From Ophiothrix spiculata (taxonomy: Eukaryota > Echinodermata > Ophiuroidea > Amphilepidida > Ophiotrichidae): DNA of 37,397 nt. Position numbers and translations under genes: made by a program. Of the stretch, positions 1 through 11,452 are shown piece after piece. The stretch lies in NCBI GenBank assembly GCA_000969725.1, contig JXSR01S029004.1, one strand, 5' to 3'. The notes under the pieces are model-generated. The model saw only the letters and a program-made list of their open reading frames with translations, searched no databases and was not told the DNA's origin. Position 1 is the stretch's first letter; the number at the start of each line of letters is the position of its first letter.

Positions 1-296
1 TCGAAAGCCTCAGTTTCACCATCTGGTGATAACACAACTGCTTTTGTGCTGCTGTACATGGTATTGGTTGCTTCGACGATGGTATTCGGAATCCCGTAAG
101 CAGTGAGAATCTTGAGCATTTTACCTCTGTGCACTGAATCAAAGGCCTTCTTGAAGTCTATGAAGGTGATGACACATTCAAGATCCTTGTCATTGATTCC
201 TTCTATAAGTCTTCGTAAGGCAAGGATGTGGGAAGTAGTTGAGCGTTCAGCGCGAAAACCATTTTGGTTTGGTCTGAGCAGACATAACCTGACATA
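1..296 (-). mobile_element. 5'-truncated non-LTR retrotransposon (LINE), reverse-transcriptase fragment
   Basis: The complement strand is open from about 296 down to position 3 and runs off the left edge. It encodes the fingers and palm of a LINE reverse transcriptase. The block QNGFR lies at 252-266, followed by ERSTTSHILALRRLIEG. The palm motif A, FIDFKKAFD, with a catalytic Asp, lies at 138-164, followed by SVHRGKMLKILTAYGIP. Motif C (the YADD box) would lie beyond the window. No frameshift or stop is seen in about 97 codons. The upstream side stops matching coding sequence at about 290-298, where DNA homologous to 21,601 onward begins. That suggests a 5'-truncated insertion, the usual product of target-primed reverse transcription. 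The exact clade (RTE-like or CR1-like) cannot be settled from this fragment. An endonuclease domain is not present here. Confidence 0.9.
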
Positions 297-1300
297 TACA
301 AAACATGCAACAATTATAGTCATATTTATATAGGTTGCGTTAACGATCATCATATGTCATAAATATGTTTTTTGAAACAAAATGATTTAAAAACAATAAA
401 ATTCACTTTTTTGTTAAATACTTTGGGAATCTGCATTGCAAAATATTTCAACTTATATCGGTAAGAAATTGGCATTGCACTCTTTTACAGCAGGTAAACT
501 TTGTAAGGCTTATTTTTGAATAGCTATGTCCTCTCCCTAATTATGTTTTTCTCTCTCGTACTTCACTTGTGCACAACTTCAATCATATATAACGCATGAT
601 GCCCAATATTTTTTGGTATAATCTTCAATAACTGTTGTAAGGAATTTCTAATAAAACTTTGGTAGAAAAGGAAATATTTATTTAGAACAAGCAGAATGTT
701 ATTTCTTTCTCCTAGTATTATAGTATAATGACTCGTACTGATATTGTTCCAAAAACATTTGCATTTCAAATTCTTAAAACATCGGAGAGGGCGGGGACGT
801 AAACACGGTTTTTAATTTGGCTAATAAAAGGAAAGAAACGTTCATTTAGACTACATGATAAATAGTTTAGAAGTGATTTATTGATAGCCATTTGCTTTCC
901 CGGATTATAATCTGATACAACATGTACTGTCAACTTTTGTCATAAAATAAAGTCTGCAGGGAGGTTTGAATAATGCACGTCTGTGTTTCTCGCTTCCTCT
1001 TATCAAATTTTCTGACAAGGCGTCTTGAATAGAACATCACGTAGCCATCACCATCTATCAACATTTAGCACGAACACTTTTTGCTTTTGGACAGTATATA
1101 TATATGAGAAGATCACTTGTTGCATTTTACATAACAAATTTTAGTTTCCTGTTGCTGATTTATATGGAACATTTTTGGCTTAGAAACATCTACTCCCGTT
1201 GCCATCATCTCATGCTAATTTCAAATCGTGCTTAGCCCTAAACAAGTATGTCGTAAATACATACATTAGATAGACCATGCAGTTTGTTATGTTTGCACTA
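297..1300 (+). repeat. Unit 1, left part of the repeated genomic block
   Basis: This stretch is colinear with 21,601-22,770 (unit 2) and 27,776-28,920 (unit 3). Good anchors are the AACAATTATAGTC region (about 308) against 21,610, and the island at 877-1,130 against 22,355-22,610 and 28,520-28,750. No conserved reading frame is seen. Short reading frames in this stretch, such as one on the minus strand at 563-769, are not shared between the copies and look accidental. Confidence 0.8.
877..1135 (+). other. Conserved noncoding island, copy 1 (possible core promoter)
   Basis: This is one of the best-conserved parts of all three units (22,355-22,610 and 28,520-28,750 are the others). All three contain TCTGATACAACATGTACTG (ATCTG in copy 1), CTTCCTCTTAT, ACGTAGC(T/C)ATCACCATC and TTTGCTTTTGGACA, followed about 20 bases later by ATCACTTGTTG. 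Copies 1 and 2 have a TATA-like run between the last two (TATATATATAT at 1,095-1,105; TATATATAAG at about 22,576). Copy 3 has lost it. A promoter reading is inference only; no exon could be tied to it. Confidence 0.4.
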
Positions 1301-1826
1301 TCCTAATTACCTTAAATATGGGTTCAGAAAATGGCTTGTATCTCCGTTATTAAAAACTCGTTCATTTTAGAATAAACGTTGTTTTGTAGATCTTAGAAAG
1401 ACCTACCAGACATTATCAAGTGAACTATATGTTGACCGGCTTGTTTTCCCGATAAATTTCCCCCTATTTTTTATTGCGTTTGCCGGCCTATCCTGAAAAA
1501 AGTGCAGTTTGATCGAATGTTTCTAGGGACACACCGATTTGTTCTGTTTATAATTTTATCACAGAATATCCAGTTGTGCTGATTTTCTCTACACAATCAA
1601 ACTTATTTTTAGCTAAGGGCAATTTCATGGTAACGGACAATCGTACACAATTTTCAACTTTTAAACACCTGTATTACAAAGACAGATTTTAATTTAGTAA
1701 CTTTGATACATTCAATAGATAGTTGAAGCCAATCCATTATAATCCATGAAAAATAGATGGATTTGTAACTTTCGTTCATGATTTATGCACCATTAAAACG
1801 TATCAATAACATAAAAACAGGGTGCC
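1301..1826. other. Unassigned AT-rich DNA, no gene seen
   Basis: I found no reading frame with coding character and no clear match to units 2 or 3. The last 41 bases (1,786-1,826) repeat 3,698-3,738 in direct orientation. Confidence 0.5.
1786..1826 (+). repeat. 41-bp direct repeat at the left edge of the inverted-repeat arm, copy 1
   Basis: The stretch beginning CCATTAAAACGTATCAATAA and ending AAAAACAGGGTGC recurs at 3,698-3,738 with a single difference. It directly abuts the left end of the inverted arm at 1,827. It therefore looks like breakpoint DNA copied during the rearrangement that built the arm. Confidence 0.75.
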
Positions 1827-4126
1827 CGTATTTTACTGGTGTTTTTTATTTTTAATATTCATATTTCGATTTAAAACTTGTAACTTCTAATGAAATGTCA
1901 ACAATATTTGCTAAGTAAATAAAAATTGCATATCCGTTGTATATTGTCATTGGAGTTGATTGTATCCATTGGTGATATTGATAGTTAAAACATTGCTTTT
2001 CTTGTCAACACAATATGTATTGTCAAAATAATGTTTTGATTTCTGGAATACTTAGAGTAAATATCTAACGCAAGAAAATTAAAACGGGTGATAAATTATA
2101 TCTTCACTGGGAATTTTAAATAACTTGCAGTATGATTATCTTATTAGTTGCATTTAAATGTATTGTTAAATCAGAGAGCATGTCCTACTTCTTTCATCGT
2201 TCCAATACTTTTAAGGAATTTAATTATTCAAACTTATTAATTGTATAATTGTGTTTTATACGGTATAGCAAATATTTCATGCAGCTGGTATTAACATTTC
2301 TAACATTTTAATTCATTAAGGTTTGTTGTTGTTGTTTATTTCAAAATATGATCACGAAACAACCATATTGCACCTGAGTCATCTTATTATTCGATCACGT
2401 CGTGGGAGTTTATTTGCAAGAAAAATCTGAATTGTAAAGTAGTACCGTGTTTCTCATAAAAAAACATGATATTGGTACTTATGCATTACCAAACACAATT
2501 TTGTAAATGAAATAACCAACATGACCAACATTTTTGGTTTTTGGATTTTAAATACTACTAAAAGCACAATTTGCATATATTTGTATATTCGGTTGTCCAG
2601 TTTAAAGCTGTCTTGTTGGAATGAACGTAACCTTTTTATTTAATTTGTGATTTTATTACCGTTTTAAGCTATTTTGAATAAAAGACAACGTTGACAAGAG
2701 TTATTGCTAATCATTTCATTTAGATTCTACTAATGTGGTGTTGAAAAATGTCTAACCTGAAGTCATCAAAGTTAACTTATCACCTAGCATATGGACATTG
2801 GAATACGGTTTGCTAGCTAAGCTAACCTATTCTCCAAGCATGTTGCTTAAGTATGAGTGTCTGATTATAATTTTTAGTAAACACAATGCATAAACATGTA
2901 TTTCGTATATACATTGTAAACGAGTTTTGGAGTGTTTGTAATTTTTATAAAATTTATTATTGGCCTTTTCAATTGACATGTAACTTTTATCGTTTAACTC
3001 TTTTAACAACACGTTCGATAAATGGAACCTATTTCTGTCATAAACGACGCAATGAATTCAAAGGAGTTTAGTAGTGTCCTTAAACGATGTTGTTTAATGC
3101 ATATCCAGAGTTTTTTGTCAGTAATTAGAAGAAAAAAAGTTCTTTTCCCATCCTTATCCTAATGTTTTTAGAACCCATCGTGAAACATATTATTCATATT
3201 TGATTTATTCAGAGAGCTCTGTAATCAACACCAGGATAAAATCATATGCATAATATTCTCTTAAGCTATAATGCAGATTTGAATCAGCGTATCATATTCA
3301 TGTATATGCAAACTGAAACATATGGTGAAATATATGGTAAAATAAGAATGAAATCTCCAGATTAATATGCAGGGGAAAAAAACCCAAATATTAGGCAATG
3401 GAAATACACTCGAATGTTTATTTGAAAATAATGATATTTATAATAAGTAGAAAATTGTTCCATATGTGTATCGATTTCCAGGTAAAAATATGAATTTATA
3501 AATACATTTTATACTTTTACAAAGACACCAACATTTATGTTTGTGTTTTGAATAATACTTATGGTTTTGATTTAAAAACAAAAGAAGTTACAATAATACC
3601 ATTAAATATATAAAACGGAAAATTTCCAAGTAATCTAATAATCATTCTGACTGAATCTGACCATATCCTGAATCGGTTCAGAATTAGTCTATACATAACC
3701 ATTAAAACGTATCAATAACCTAAAAACAGGGTGCCTGATATTCATACTACCTACATATTAATGCCTGCTTTCATGTTTACATCGCATTATATAGACGTGT
3801 ACATGTTGCGTTCATTTCAATTTTAAAACCAGAAACTGCAAGCATAACATATCAGTATGTTGCACGCTTTAACAACAATGTCTGCGCATTGCCAGCAAGG
3901 TGAATTTGTTGCGTATTTCAAATATCAATATCTAAATGTAATTAGCGTCGGGATTTTTTTTAATTTAAACAGTTTTTCCAGATTACATTAGGATATTCTA
4001 CAGTTAAAGACAAACGATTTCGGTTGAAATTTTATTTAAAATGTCTTGTCATAAAATAGCTATAGCAAACAAACAAACCAAACCAAGAAAGAAAAAAGGA
4101 AACAAACAAACAAACAGAGTTTTAAA
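1827..4126 (-). repeat. Left arm of a multi-kilobase imperfect inverted repeat
   Basis: Read on the complement, this arm follows 5,500-9,476 in order. Examples are 2,674-2,725 against 8,435-8,490, 2,886-2,925 against 6,722-6,765, 3,661-3,835 against 5,810-5,990, and 1,930-1,970 against 9,345-9,395. It lacks the 6,907-7,953 transposon, so that element entered the other arm after the duplication, or was absent from the copied chromosome. Divergence is moderate, with many small indels. Both arm ends fall at the motif AAATACGG or its complement. Confidence 0.85.
3698..3738 (+). repeat. 41-bp direct repeat, copy 2 (inside left arm)
   Basis: This is the second copy of the 1,786-1,826 sequence. Here it sits within the inverted arm, where its complement partner is the region around 5,905-5,955 in the right arm. 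Confidence 0.7.
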
Positions 4127-5424
4127 TACGGTACATTTAACTAGAGACAATGCGAAAAACAAACGAAACTTTAAATGATGTAGATTAATATGTAAGAACG
4201 TTTGTTACGGCCAAAATATAGTCAAGTTTTTCTTGCATTTTTGACATAGGTTACAAGAACATTTTATATTATATAAGTTATAATATTATTTTTGTTTCGC
4301 TCTTGTATTTTTAGAAATATAGAAATTTCATTAAAACACGGTAATTTTTACGAACTAGCATACATAAAAAATAACCGAGAATGACTTTATATTTACATTC
4401 ATTTTTAATAGCGTTTTTATAACCATACTTTTTCTTATACAAGCTCTCTGCAAAGAGAACATAGTATAGTAAACAGAACAGTTTTAACCATGGTAGAAAA
4501 ACACCTTGAAATTGGATCCACCTTCCCGGGCGTGTATTTTCTCACAACATCTTTCGCAGCACATCATTAGTAATTGATACTTTTCTTAAGTCTCTGTGAA
4601 CCTTTTTCCTATTTTGTTTAGTAACAAATTGGTGCCACCAGTCGTTGCTAACTGTTTGTTATGAAAACTTTACAACCCATTGAAAACGCAACGCATATAT
4701 ATCACGTACGTTCCATGTGGTTTGTGTTAATACTTTCAGCAGGTTTGATACTTTAATTGAAAAAGCCGTAGAATTTCCCAAGAAAACAATGGGTATTACG
4801 AACTAAATCTCTAAACTCATTCATACGATGTATCTGCATCTTATTGAAGTAACTGTTCAAAAAAACCACCATCGATTAACATGATAAATAATGTACCTTC
4901 TTGTTTTTGTAAGAATTTGAAGAAGTCCGAGAAAACGCACTCAGCAATGAACATTGATCGTAAATCTAATTTGTATATGAAAAAGAGATGCGTAAATAGA
5001 ATAAAATGTTAAAGATAAAGGTTATCTGCAGTAAATACAAGTAAGAATTACATTTATATTCTTTAATGCCTTTTCAGTGCCAAAGCACTTAATACGTTTT
5101 CGTGTCTCATAATGTTATTTTCCTATAAATAATAATTTGTAATTTGAGTAAATATCTGAAGGTAGGATATTATGATTTTCTTTATTCAATTCCACCTGGA
5201 ATTTCAACAAATCTGTCACATGAATTATTAGATAAGAGATAGCTAGTTTTACACAAGCAAATGTCGGTAAAATTATATGTATCTCTCTAATCGCTTTTGG
5301 AATAATAAGCCTGATTGACAAAAAAGAAATGTCATTAACAAGACAACACCTTGGGCTAACCGTTATGGTGTAACACAGGCCTAATGTAATGCATGCATGT
5401 AATGTAAATTATGAAATCATTTAA
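4119..5424 (+). repeat. 1.3-kb segment D, copy 1
   Basis: This is a direct repeat of 9,468-10,752, starting at AAATACGGTACATTTAACTA and ending near AAATTATGAAAT. A strongly conserved core covers TTGAAATTGGATCCACCTTC (near 4,507), CCACCAGTCGTTGCTAACTG (near 4,636) and ACGTACGTTCCATGTGG. Units 2 and 3 lack the segment. Neither copy has a shared reading frame, TIR or poly(A) tail that would identify it as a known mobile element. Confidence 0.85.
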
Positions 5425-5499
5425 CTATATTCGAGTTGAATAATTGTAAAATAGAAAAAATATACTTTAAACATGTACAAATTTACTAAGGCGTCTAGT

Positions 5500-8400
5500 T
5501 TTCTGTTTGTTTTGCTTTGTTTGTTTGTTTTTTTGTTTGTTTTTAATATATCAGAATTGATAGCTTTTGAATTATAGTTATTTATGATGAGATATTTTTT
5601 AGATGGAAAGTTGAAATTTCAACTGTAGAATAACCCAATGTAATGAAGTAACACCGTTTCAATAACAAAATCCCGAGGCTAATCAAATTTAGTCATATTG
5701 ACATTTATATTTTCGGAAGAAAAATACACAACAAATTCCCCTTGCCGGCTATGCGCTGCCATTGTCGTGCAAACTACTTATATTTTATGCTTGCAGTTGT
5801 GGGTTCTTAAATTAAAATGAACGCAACAAGTACACGTCTATATAATGTGATATAAACATGAAAGCAAGCATTAATATGTAGGTAGTATGCATGTCAGGCA
5901 CCCTGTTTTCAGGTATACGCTATATCAGATCATTGGCGCGTTTTAATGGTTATGTATAGACTATTTCGGAACCAATTCAGGATATGGTCAGATTCAGTCA
6001 GAATGCGTGTTGGGTTACTCGGAGATTTCCCGGTTTTATATATTTAATGGTATTATAGTAATTTCTTTTGTTTTTAAATAAAAAAACAATACAAGTATAC
6101 AATGTTTTTATAAATTAATATTTCTAACTGAAAATCGATGCACAGGTGAAATCATTTTCTACTTATTATTATTATCGTTATTTTCAAAATGACACTCAAG
6201 AGTATTTCCATTGCGTAATAATTGTTCCTGCATATTAATCTGGAGATTTCATTCTTATTTTACCATATTGTTTTACCATATGTTTTCAGTTAGCATATAC
6301 ATGAATATGACATGCTTATTAAAACCTGCATTATAGCTTAGGAAAATATTATGCACATGAGTTTAGCCTGGTGTTGATTACAGAGCTCTCTGAATAAATC
6401 AAATATGTAAATAAAATAATACGTTTCGCGGGTTCTAAAACATTAGGATAAGGATGAGAAAATAACTTTTTTCTATATAATTACTGACGAAATATAATCT
6501 GGATACGCATTAAACAGTATCGTTTAACATGTTTAAGGAGACTTCTAAGCTGCTTTGAATTCAGTATGGCAGAAATAGGTTCCCTTTATCGAACGTGTTG
6601 TTAAAAAGAGTTAAATGTTGAAAGTTACAACTGAAACGGCCAATCAAAAATTCTGTAAAAATTACAAACATCCAAAACTTGGGTTTGGCAAACTAATTAA
6701 AGAATTAAATAAAACATCTTAATCGTTTACAATGTACATACGAAATACATGCTATGCATTGTATTGAGTTTTTTACGTGTATGTATAGCGACATCAATAT
6801 ACTAATATAAGTAATATAAATATAACAGTGAAATAATATTATATCCGATGGAAAATTTAAACCTTGTAACCCCAGGTCTTATAGTAAAGATAGTTTATTA
6901 TGTGCCAGGTGTCCCAAAATATGGTTACATGGAGGAAAATGATCGTTTGCAAAAAGTAGAGCAGTTGGAGAATTTAAACTTAGCATGACTTATGATAAAA
7001 ACCTTCGCTAGATGTTTAAAAAAAATTAATATCACAGCATTATCATTTTTTGAGTTATCAACCAAGATAGATACCTATGTCAGAAACGTCTTTTTTCCAA
7101 ATTCAACAAAATCGGAAGTATGTTCGTTTAATGTAATTTTAACCCTCGTTCAACTCCATGTAAACTTGAAATTGTCATTCCAAAGTTAGGTTGTTGCATA
7201 CCATAATATAGGGTAGAGTTTCTTCTTCCAATTGATACCAAAATCATGAAAATTCGACAAGGTGTTACGAAATTATGACGTCATAAATTACTACAGGTCT
7301 GAAAATTATGTCGAAAGTTGATTTTGGGCAAAAATGGCCATCGATTCAAAATTTTGCTATATCTGTTATTTCTGTTATTTGCTACTAAATTAAGAAAATT
7401 ATAATTTAAACATGTCCTGTAAGTTCAAGATTTTTTTTTTCAAAATTTACACCAGTTTGCAGTTTAAACAGTTGAAGATTTAATGTTAATTATGAAAATT
7501 TGATTGTGTTTTATGCGTATTCATCAACTTTCGCGCCACAACTTGATTGATAGGTTCAATATAAACAACTCATTCTGGAATGTATGGAATGCAGGTATCC
7601 CTTATTTGCAAAATAGATATACTGAAAGAGAATTCAATTATTATTCCTTGATTATTATTTTTTCAAATTTGGTTTAATATAAAGTCTGATCATGATCATT
7701 TAGAAAAAAAATGTACATTAAAATATCACAAAACGTGTATGCTTATTATTTTGTTGAATTTTGAAAAAATGCATTTCTGAAATAGGTATCTACCTTTATC
7801 AATAACCCAAAAACGAATAAAGCTGTGATATCAACATTTTACAAGTATCTAGAAGAGGGATGTTTTATAATTTGTGCAAAGTTTCATTTCTTTAACGACT
7901 ATAGTTACAGCACACGGTCATTTTTCTACATGTAACCATTTTTTGGGACACCTACTTGGACTTCAATTTGACCATTAACTCATTCACTAGAATTTTTACA
8001 ATATTTACATAATAGATATGCATGCGTTCACCATAGCGAATAATCATTATGTCATCAATCTGAAGATTGTACTATTTTTAAGACTTGAACTTTCAGCGTT
8101 AGGCATATTTCTAAACTCTAGAGTGTTTAGCGTTATTTTAAGTATTCGTCAACAACATGGTCAAGTGAGCTTGTTGTTTCAACATGACAAGCATGAATTA
8201 TACGGCTTCCTGTATTCGTTTTGTGAGTCTTCGAGAAAGGTACCAGATGAGATGAGACTGATGTCCCTTTTCACATTATAATTATTTTTAGAACTTATTT
8301 GGGTCTGAAAAAGCATAATCAGAATAACTCATATCTAAGCAACATGCTTGGAGGTATTTCAATGTCATATACTAGGTGACACGTCAACTTTGGTGAATTT

Positions 8401-9476
8401 AGGGTAGACATTTTTTCAACATTACAGTAGAAAAATATAAATGCAATGATTAGCAATAACTCTTGCCAACGTTGTCTCTTATTCAAAATAGCTTAAAATG
8501 AAATACGTAATTCCCTCAACGGTAATATTACCACAAATTATACAAAAAGGTTACGTTCATTCCAATAAGGCAGCTTTTATTTGGACAACTGAATATGCAA
8601 ATACCATATATGCAAATTGTACTTTAAGTAGTAATTGAAATCCAATAAAAAAGAAGAAAAAACCCTCGGTCAAGTTGGTTATTTCATTTACAAAATATAT
8701 GTTTGGTAATGCATAAGTACTAATATCATGGTTTTTTATGAGATACGCGGTACTATACTTTACAATTCAGACTTTTATTGCAAATAAACTCCCACGACCT
8801 GATCGAATAATTGGATGATTCAGGTGTAACTATGGATTTTTTGAAATATAAAAACAACAACAACAAAAACCGTAATGAATCAAAATGTTAAAAATGTCAA
8901 TACAAACTGTATGACATATTTGCTATATAAAATACCATTATACAATTAATAATTTTGAATAATTATTGGAACATTGAAAGAAGTAGGATATGTTCTCTAA
9001 TTTAAAAATATATTTAAATGCAACTACATTTTATATAATATAATAATCATACTGCAAGTAATTAACAATCTCAAAAGCTTCAGAACACCGCCGTATGGAA
9101 CGATGTGAAATCTTATACTTATCTTGTCTTTGTTTCAAAGTTGAAAGAAGTAAAAGATCCAACTTTATCAGAGTTCGTTATCAAAACTCTATAATAGAAT
9201 TCCCAGTGAAGATATAATTTATCACCCGTTTTCATTTTCTTGAGTTAGAGAATTACCCATATAAGTTTTCCTGAAATCACGGCATTATTTTGACAATACA
9301 TATTGTGTTTGACAAATAAAGAAATGTTTCACGGTTCAATATTACCAATGAATCAACTCCAGTGACTATATACAACGGATATGCATTCTTATATTTACTT
9401 CGCAAATAATGTTCGCATTCCATTAGAAGTCACAAGTTCTTAAATCGAAATATAAAACAAATGATAAAAACAATTG
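5500..9476 (+). repeat. Right arm of the inverted repeat; unit 1 body
   Basis: This arm is in the same orientation as units 2 and 3: 22,900-25,800 and 29,050-30,970 follow it in order. It also pairs in reverse with 1,827-4,126. It is therefore the ancestral copy and the left arm is the inverted derivative. It carries one extra insertion, the 6,907-7,953 transposon. No coding exon was recognised. Confidence 0.85.
6907..7953. mobile_element. Nonautonomous DNA transposon with about 210-bp imperfect terminal inverted repeats
   Basis: The left end starts AGGTGTCCCAAAATATGGTT and the right end is its complement with one mismatch. The outer 43 bases match with about five differences. Pairing continues in patches to about 7,125 on the left and 7,725 on the right, for example TATCACAGC and AGATACCTAT blocks on both sides. 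The central 600 bp encode no recognisable transposase. Unit 2 (24,752, TATGTGCTTGGACT) and unit 3 (30,360) are empty at the same point. The target duplication is not clean: TA follows the right GGGACACC, but the left flank reads CA. That would fit a decayed TA duplication, as in the Tc1/mariner group, but the superfamily is unproven. A perfect TGACGTCA octamer lies at 7,276-7,283. Confidence 0.85.
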
Positions 9477-10752
9477 TAAAATACGGTACATTTAACTAGA
9501 ATAAATGCGAAAAACAAACGAGACTAGAGTAAATAATGTAAGAATGTTGTTTAGGGCCTAAAGATAGGCATACCTTGTTTGCATTTTTGACATGATTTCA
9601 AACGAATATCATTTTAATATATAGCGTAACATCCATTTCAGATATATTTTTTCACTTTTGAATATTTTAAAAGATTGAAATTTCATCCAAATACGGTTAT
9701 TTTCACCAACTAACATAACAAAAAATAACCAAGAAAGCCTTCATATTTATCTTTAATAAGCGTTTTTATCATCATGATTATTCCTATGCAAGCTTTCTGA
9801 ATTGAGCATATCTAGTGTAGCCAACAGATGTGTAGCTTTAATCAAGGTAGAAAAATACCTTGAAATTGGATCCACCTTCCCGGGCGTGTGTTTTGTCACA
9901 ACACTATTCGCAGCAAATCATTAGTAATTGATACCTTTCTTAAGTCTCTGTGAACCTTTTTCTTATTTGGTTTGGTAACAAATTGGTGCTACCAGTCGTT
10001 GCTAACTGTTTGTTATGAAAACTTTACAACCAATTGAAAACGCAACGCATATATATATTACGTACGTTCCATGTGGTTTGTGTTACTTTCAGCAGGTTTG
10101 ATACTTTAAGTAAAATAGCCGTAGAAATTTCTCAGGAAAACAAGGATGTGTATTATGAACTAAATCTCTAAACTCATTTATACGATGTATGTGCATCGTA
10201 TTGAAGTAAGATTTCAAAAAATACCGATAAACAGGATAAATAATGTTGCTTCTAGTTTTTGAAAGAATATGAAGCGGTCCGAGAAAACGCACACAGCAAC
10301 GAAAATTTATCATAAATCTAATTTGTATATCAAAAAGAGATCCGTAAAGAGAATAAAATGTTAAAAATAAAATCTATCTTAAGTAAATACAAGAAAGAAT
10401 TACATTTATTTGCTTTAATTCTGTTACAGTCCCAAAGCACTATAATACGTTTTCATGTTATTTTTCTATTAAATAATATTTTATATTTTGAGCAAATAGG
10501 ATATGATGATTTTCTTTACTTAATTTCACCTGGAATTTCACAAAGTCTGTCACATGAATTATTAGATAAAAGATGATAGTTTTACATATATGCAAACGTC
10601 TGTTAAATTATCTATCTTATCGCTTTTGGAATAATAAGCCTGATTAATGAGAAAACAAGAAAATGTCTTTAACAAGACAACACCTCGGGTTAACCGTCTT
10701 GATGTAACACATGCCTAATGCATTTGATATAAATTATGAAATGATATAACCA
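9468..10752 (+). repeat. 1.3-kb segment D, copy 2
   Basis: This is the direct-repeat partner of 4,119-5,424. It follows the right inverted arm just as copy 1 follows the left arm, so the arm-plus-D order is the same at both places although the arms are opposite in orientation. Short reading frames in this copy (10,089-10,313 minus and 10,358-10,576 plus) are not kept in copy 1 and look accidental. Confidence 0.85.
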
Positions 10753-11452
10753 TTTCGTACGCTGAATTCTTTATATTATCATTATCATTTATTATAACAA
10801 TAGCTTAAGATTGATATTTATTTCGTTATTTCATACCATTTTGGAGTTCAATAAAAGAGGTTTACAGCTGCATGGTTACAATAATTATAATACGGTAGCA
10901 AATATGGTTTATATTAACCTTTTGAAAATGTTGCAAGTATTGACTCTGCATAAGAAAAATTACGTTTTGTTTAGAGTAGTTACTTAACACAAAGGGATAA
11001 CGTGTATTTTTTTCTCAAATTCTAGCAATAAAGTAGGAACCTGCTATGTTTGAAATAACAAAAATAACGTATGGTTACGGAAAAGCCTTGAAGCGTCTGT
11101 AAAATTTACCAAAAGTATTTCTAGCTGTGTATTCAAACTTTGTAATAAACAAAATATTATCTAAATATTTCAAACATCGTCTAAGATGATAATAATCATT
11201 CTCGGTTTGCGGCAAATTATTAACATTTTAGATAACGTAATAAACCCTAACATAACATATATCGTTTTATTTTCAAATTATTCATAGTTCATTATGATTA
11301 TTTGAATCAAATAAAATTTAGTTTCAGGTAAAATTCCTATCAAATATGTACAAACCTTGTTTAAGATTTTTGTCACGTTTTCAGAGCCTGAGAGTAGTAT
11401 TGAAAAACATATTTGGTGTCATATACGATAATTAAAAACATGAAGTTAATGC
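10753..11452 (+). other. AT-rich unit 1 sequence, no gene seen
   Basis: The last 120 bases align with 26,535-26,594 and 26,845-26,970 in unit 2. The remainder shows no coding or RNA gene that I can recognise. Confidence 0.5.

Noticed and set aside
563-3071. Short reading frames of 60-70 codons in unit 1 on both strands
   Set aside because: They are not preserved in the paralogous units, have no recognisable domains, and are what AT-rich DNA yields by chance.
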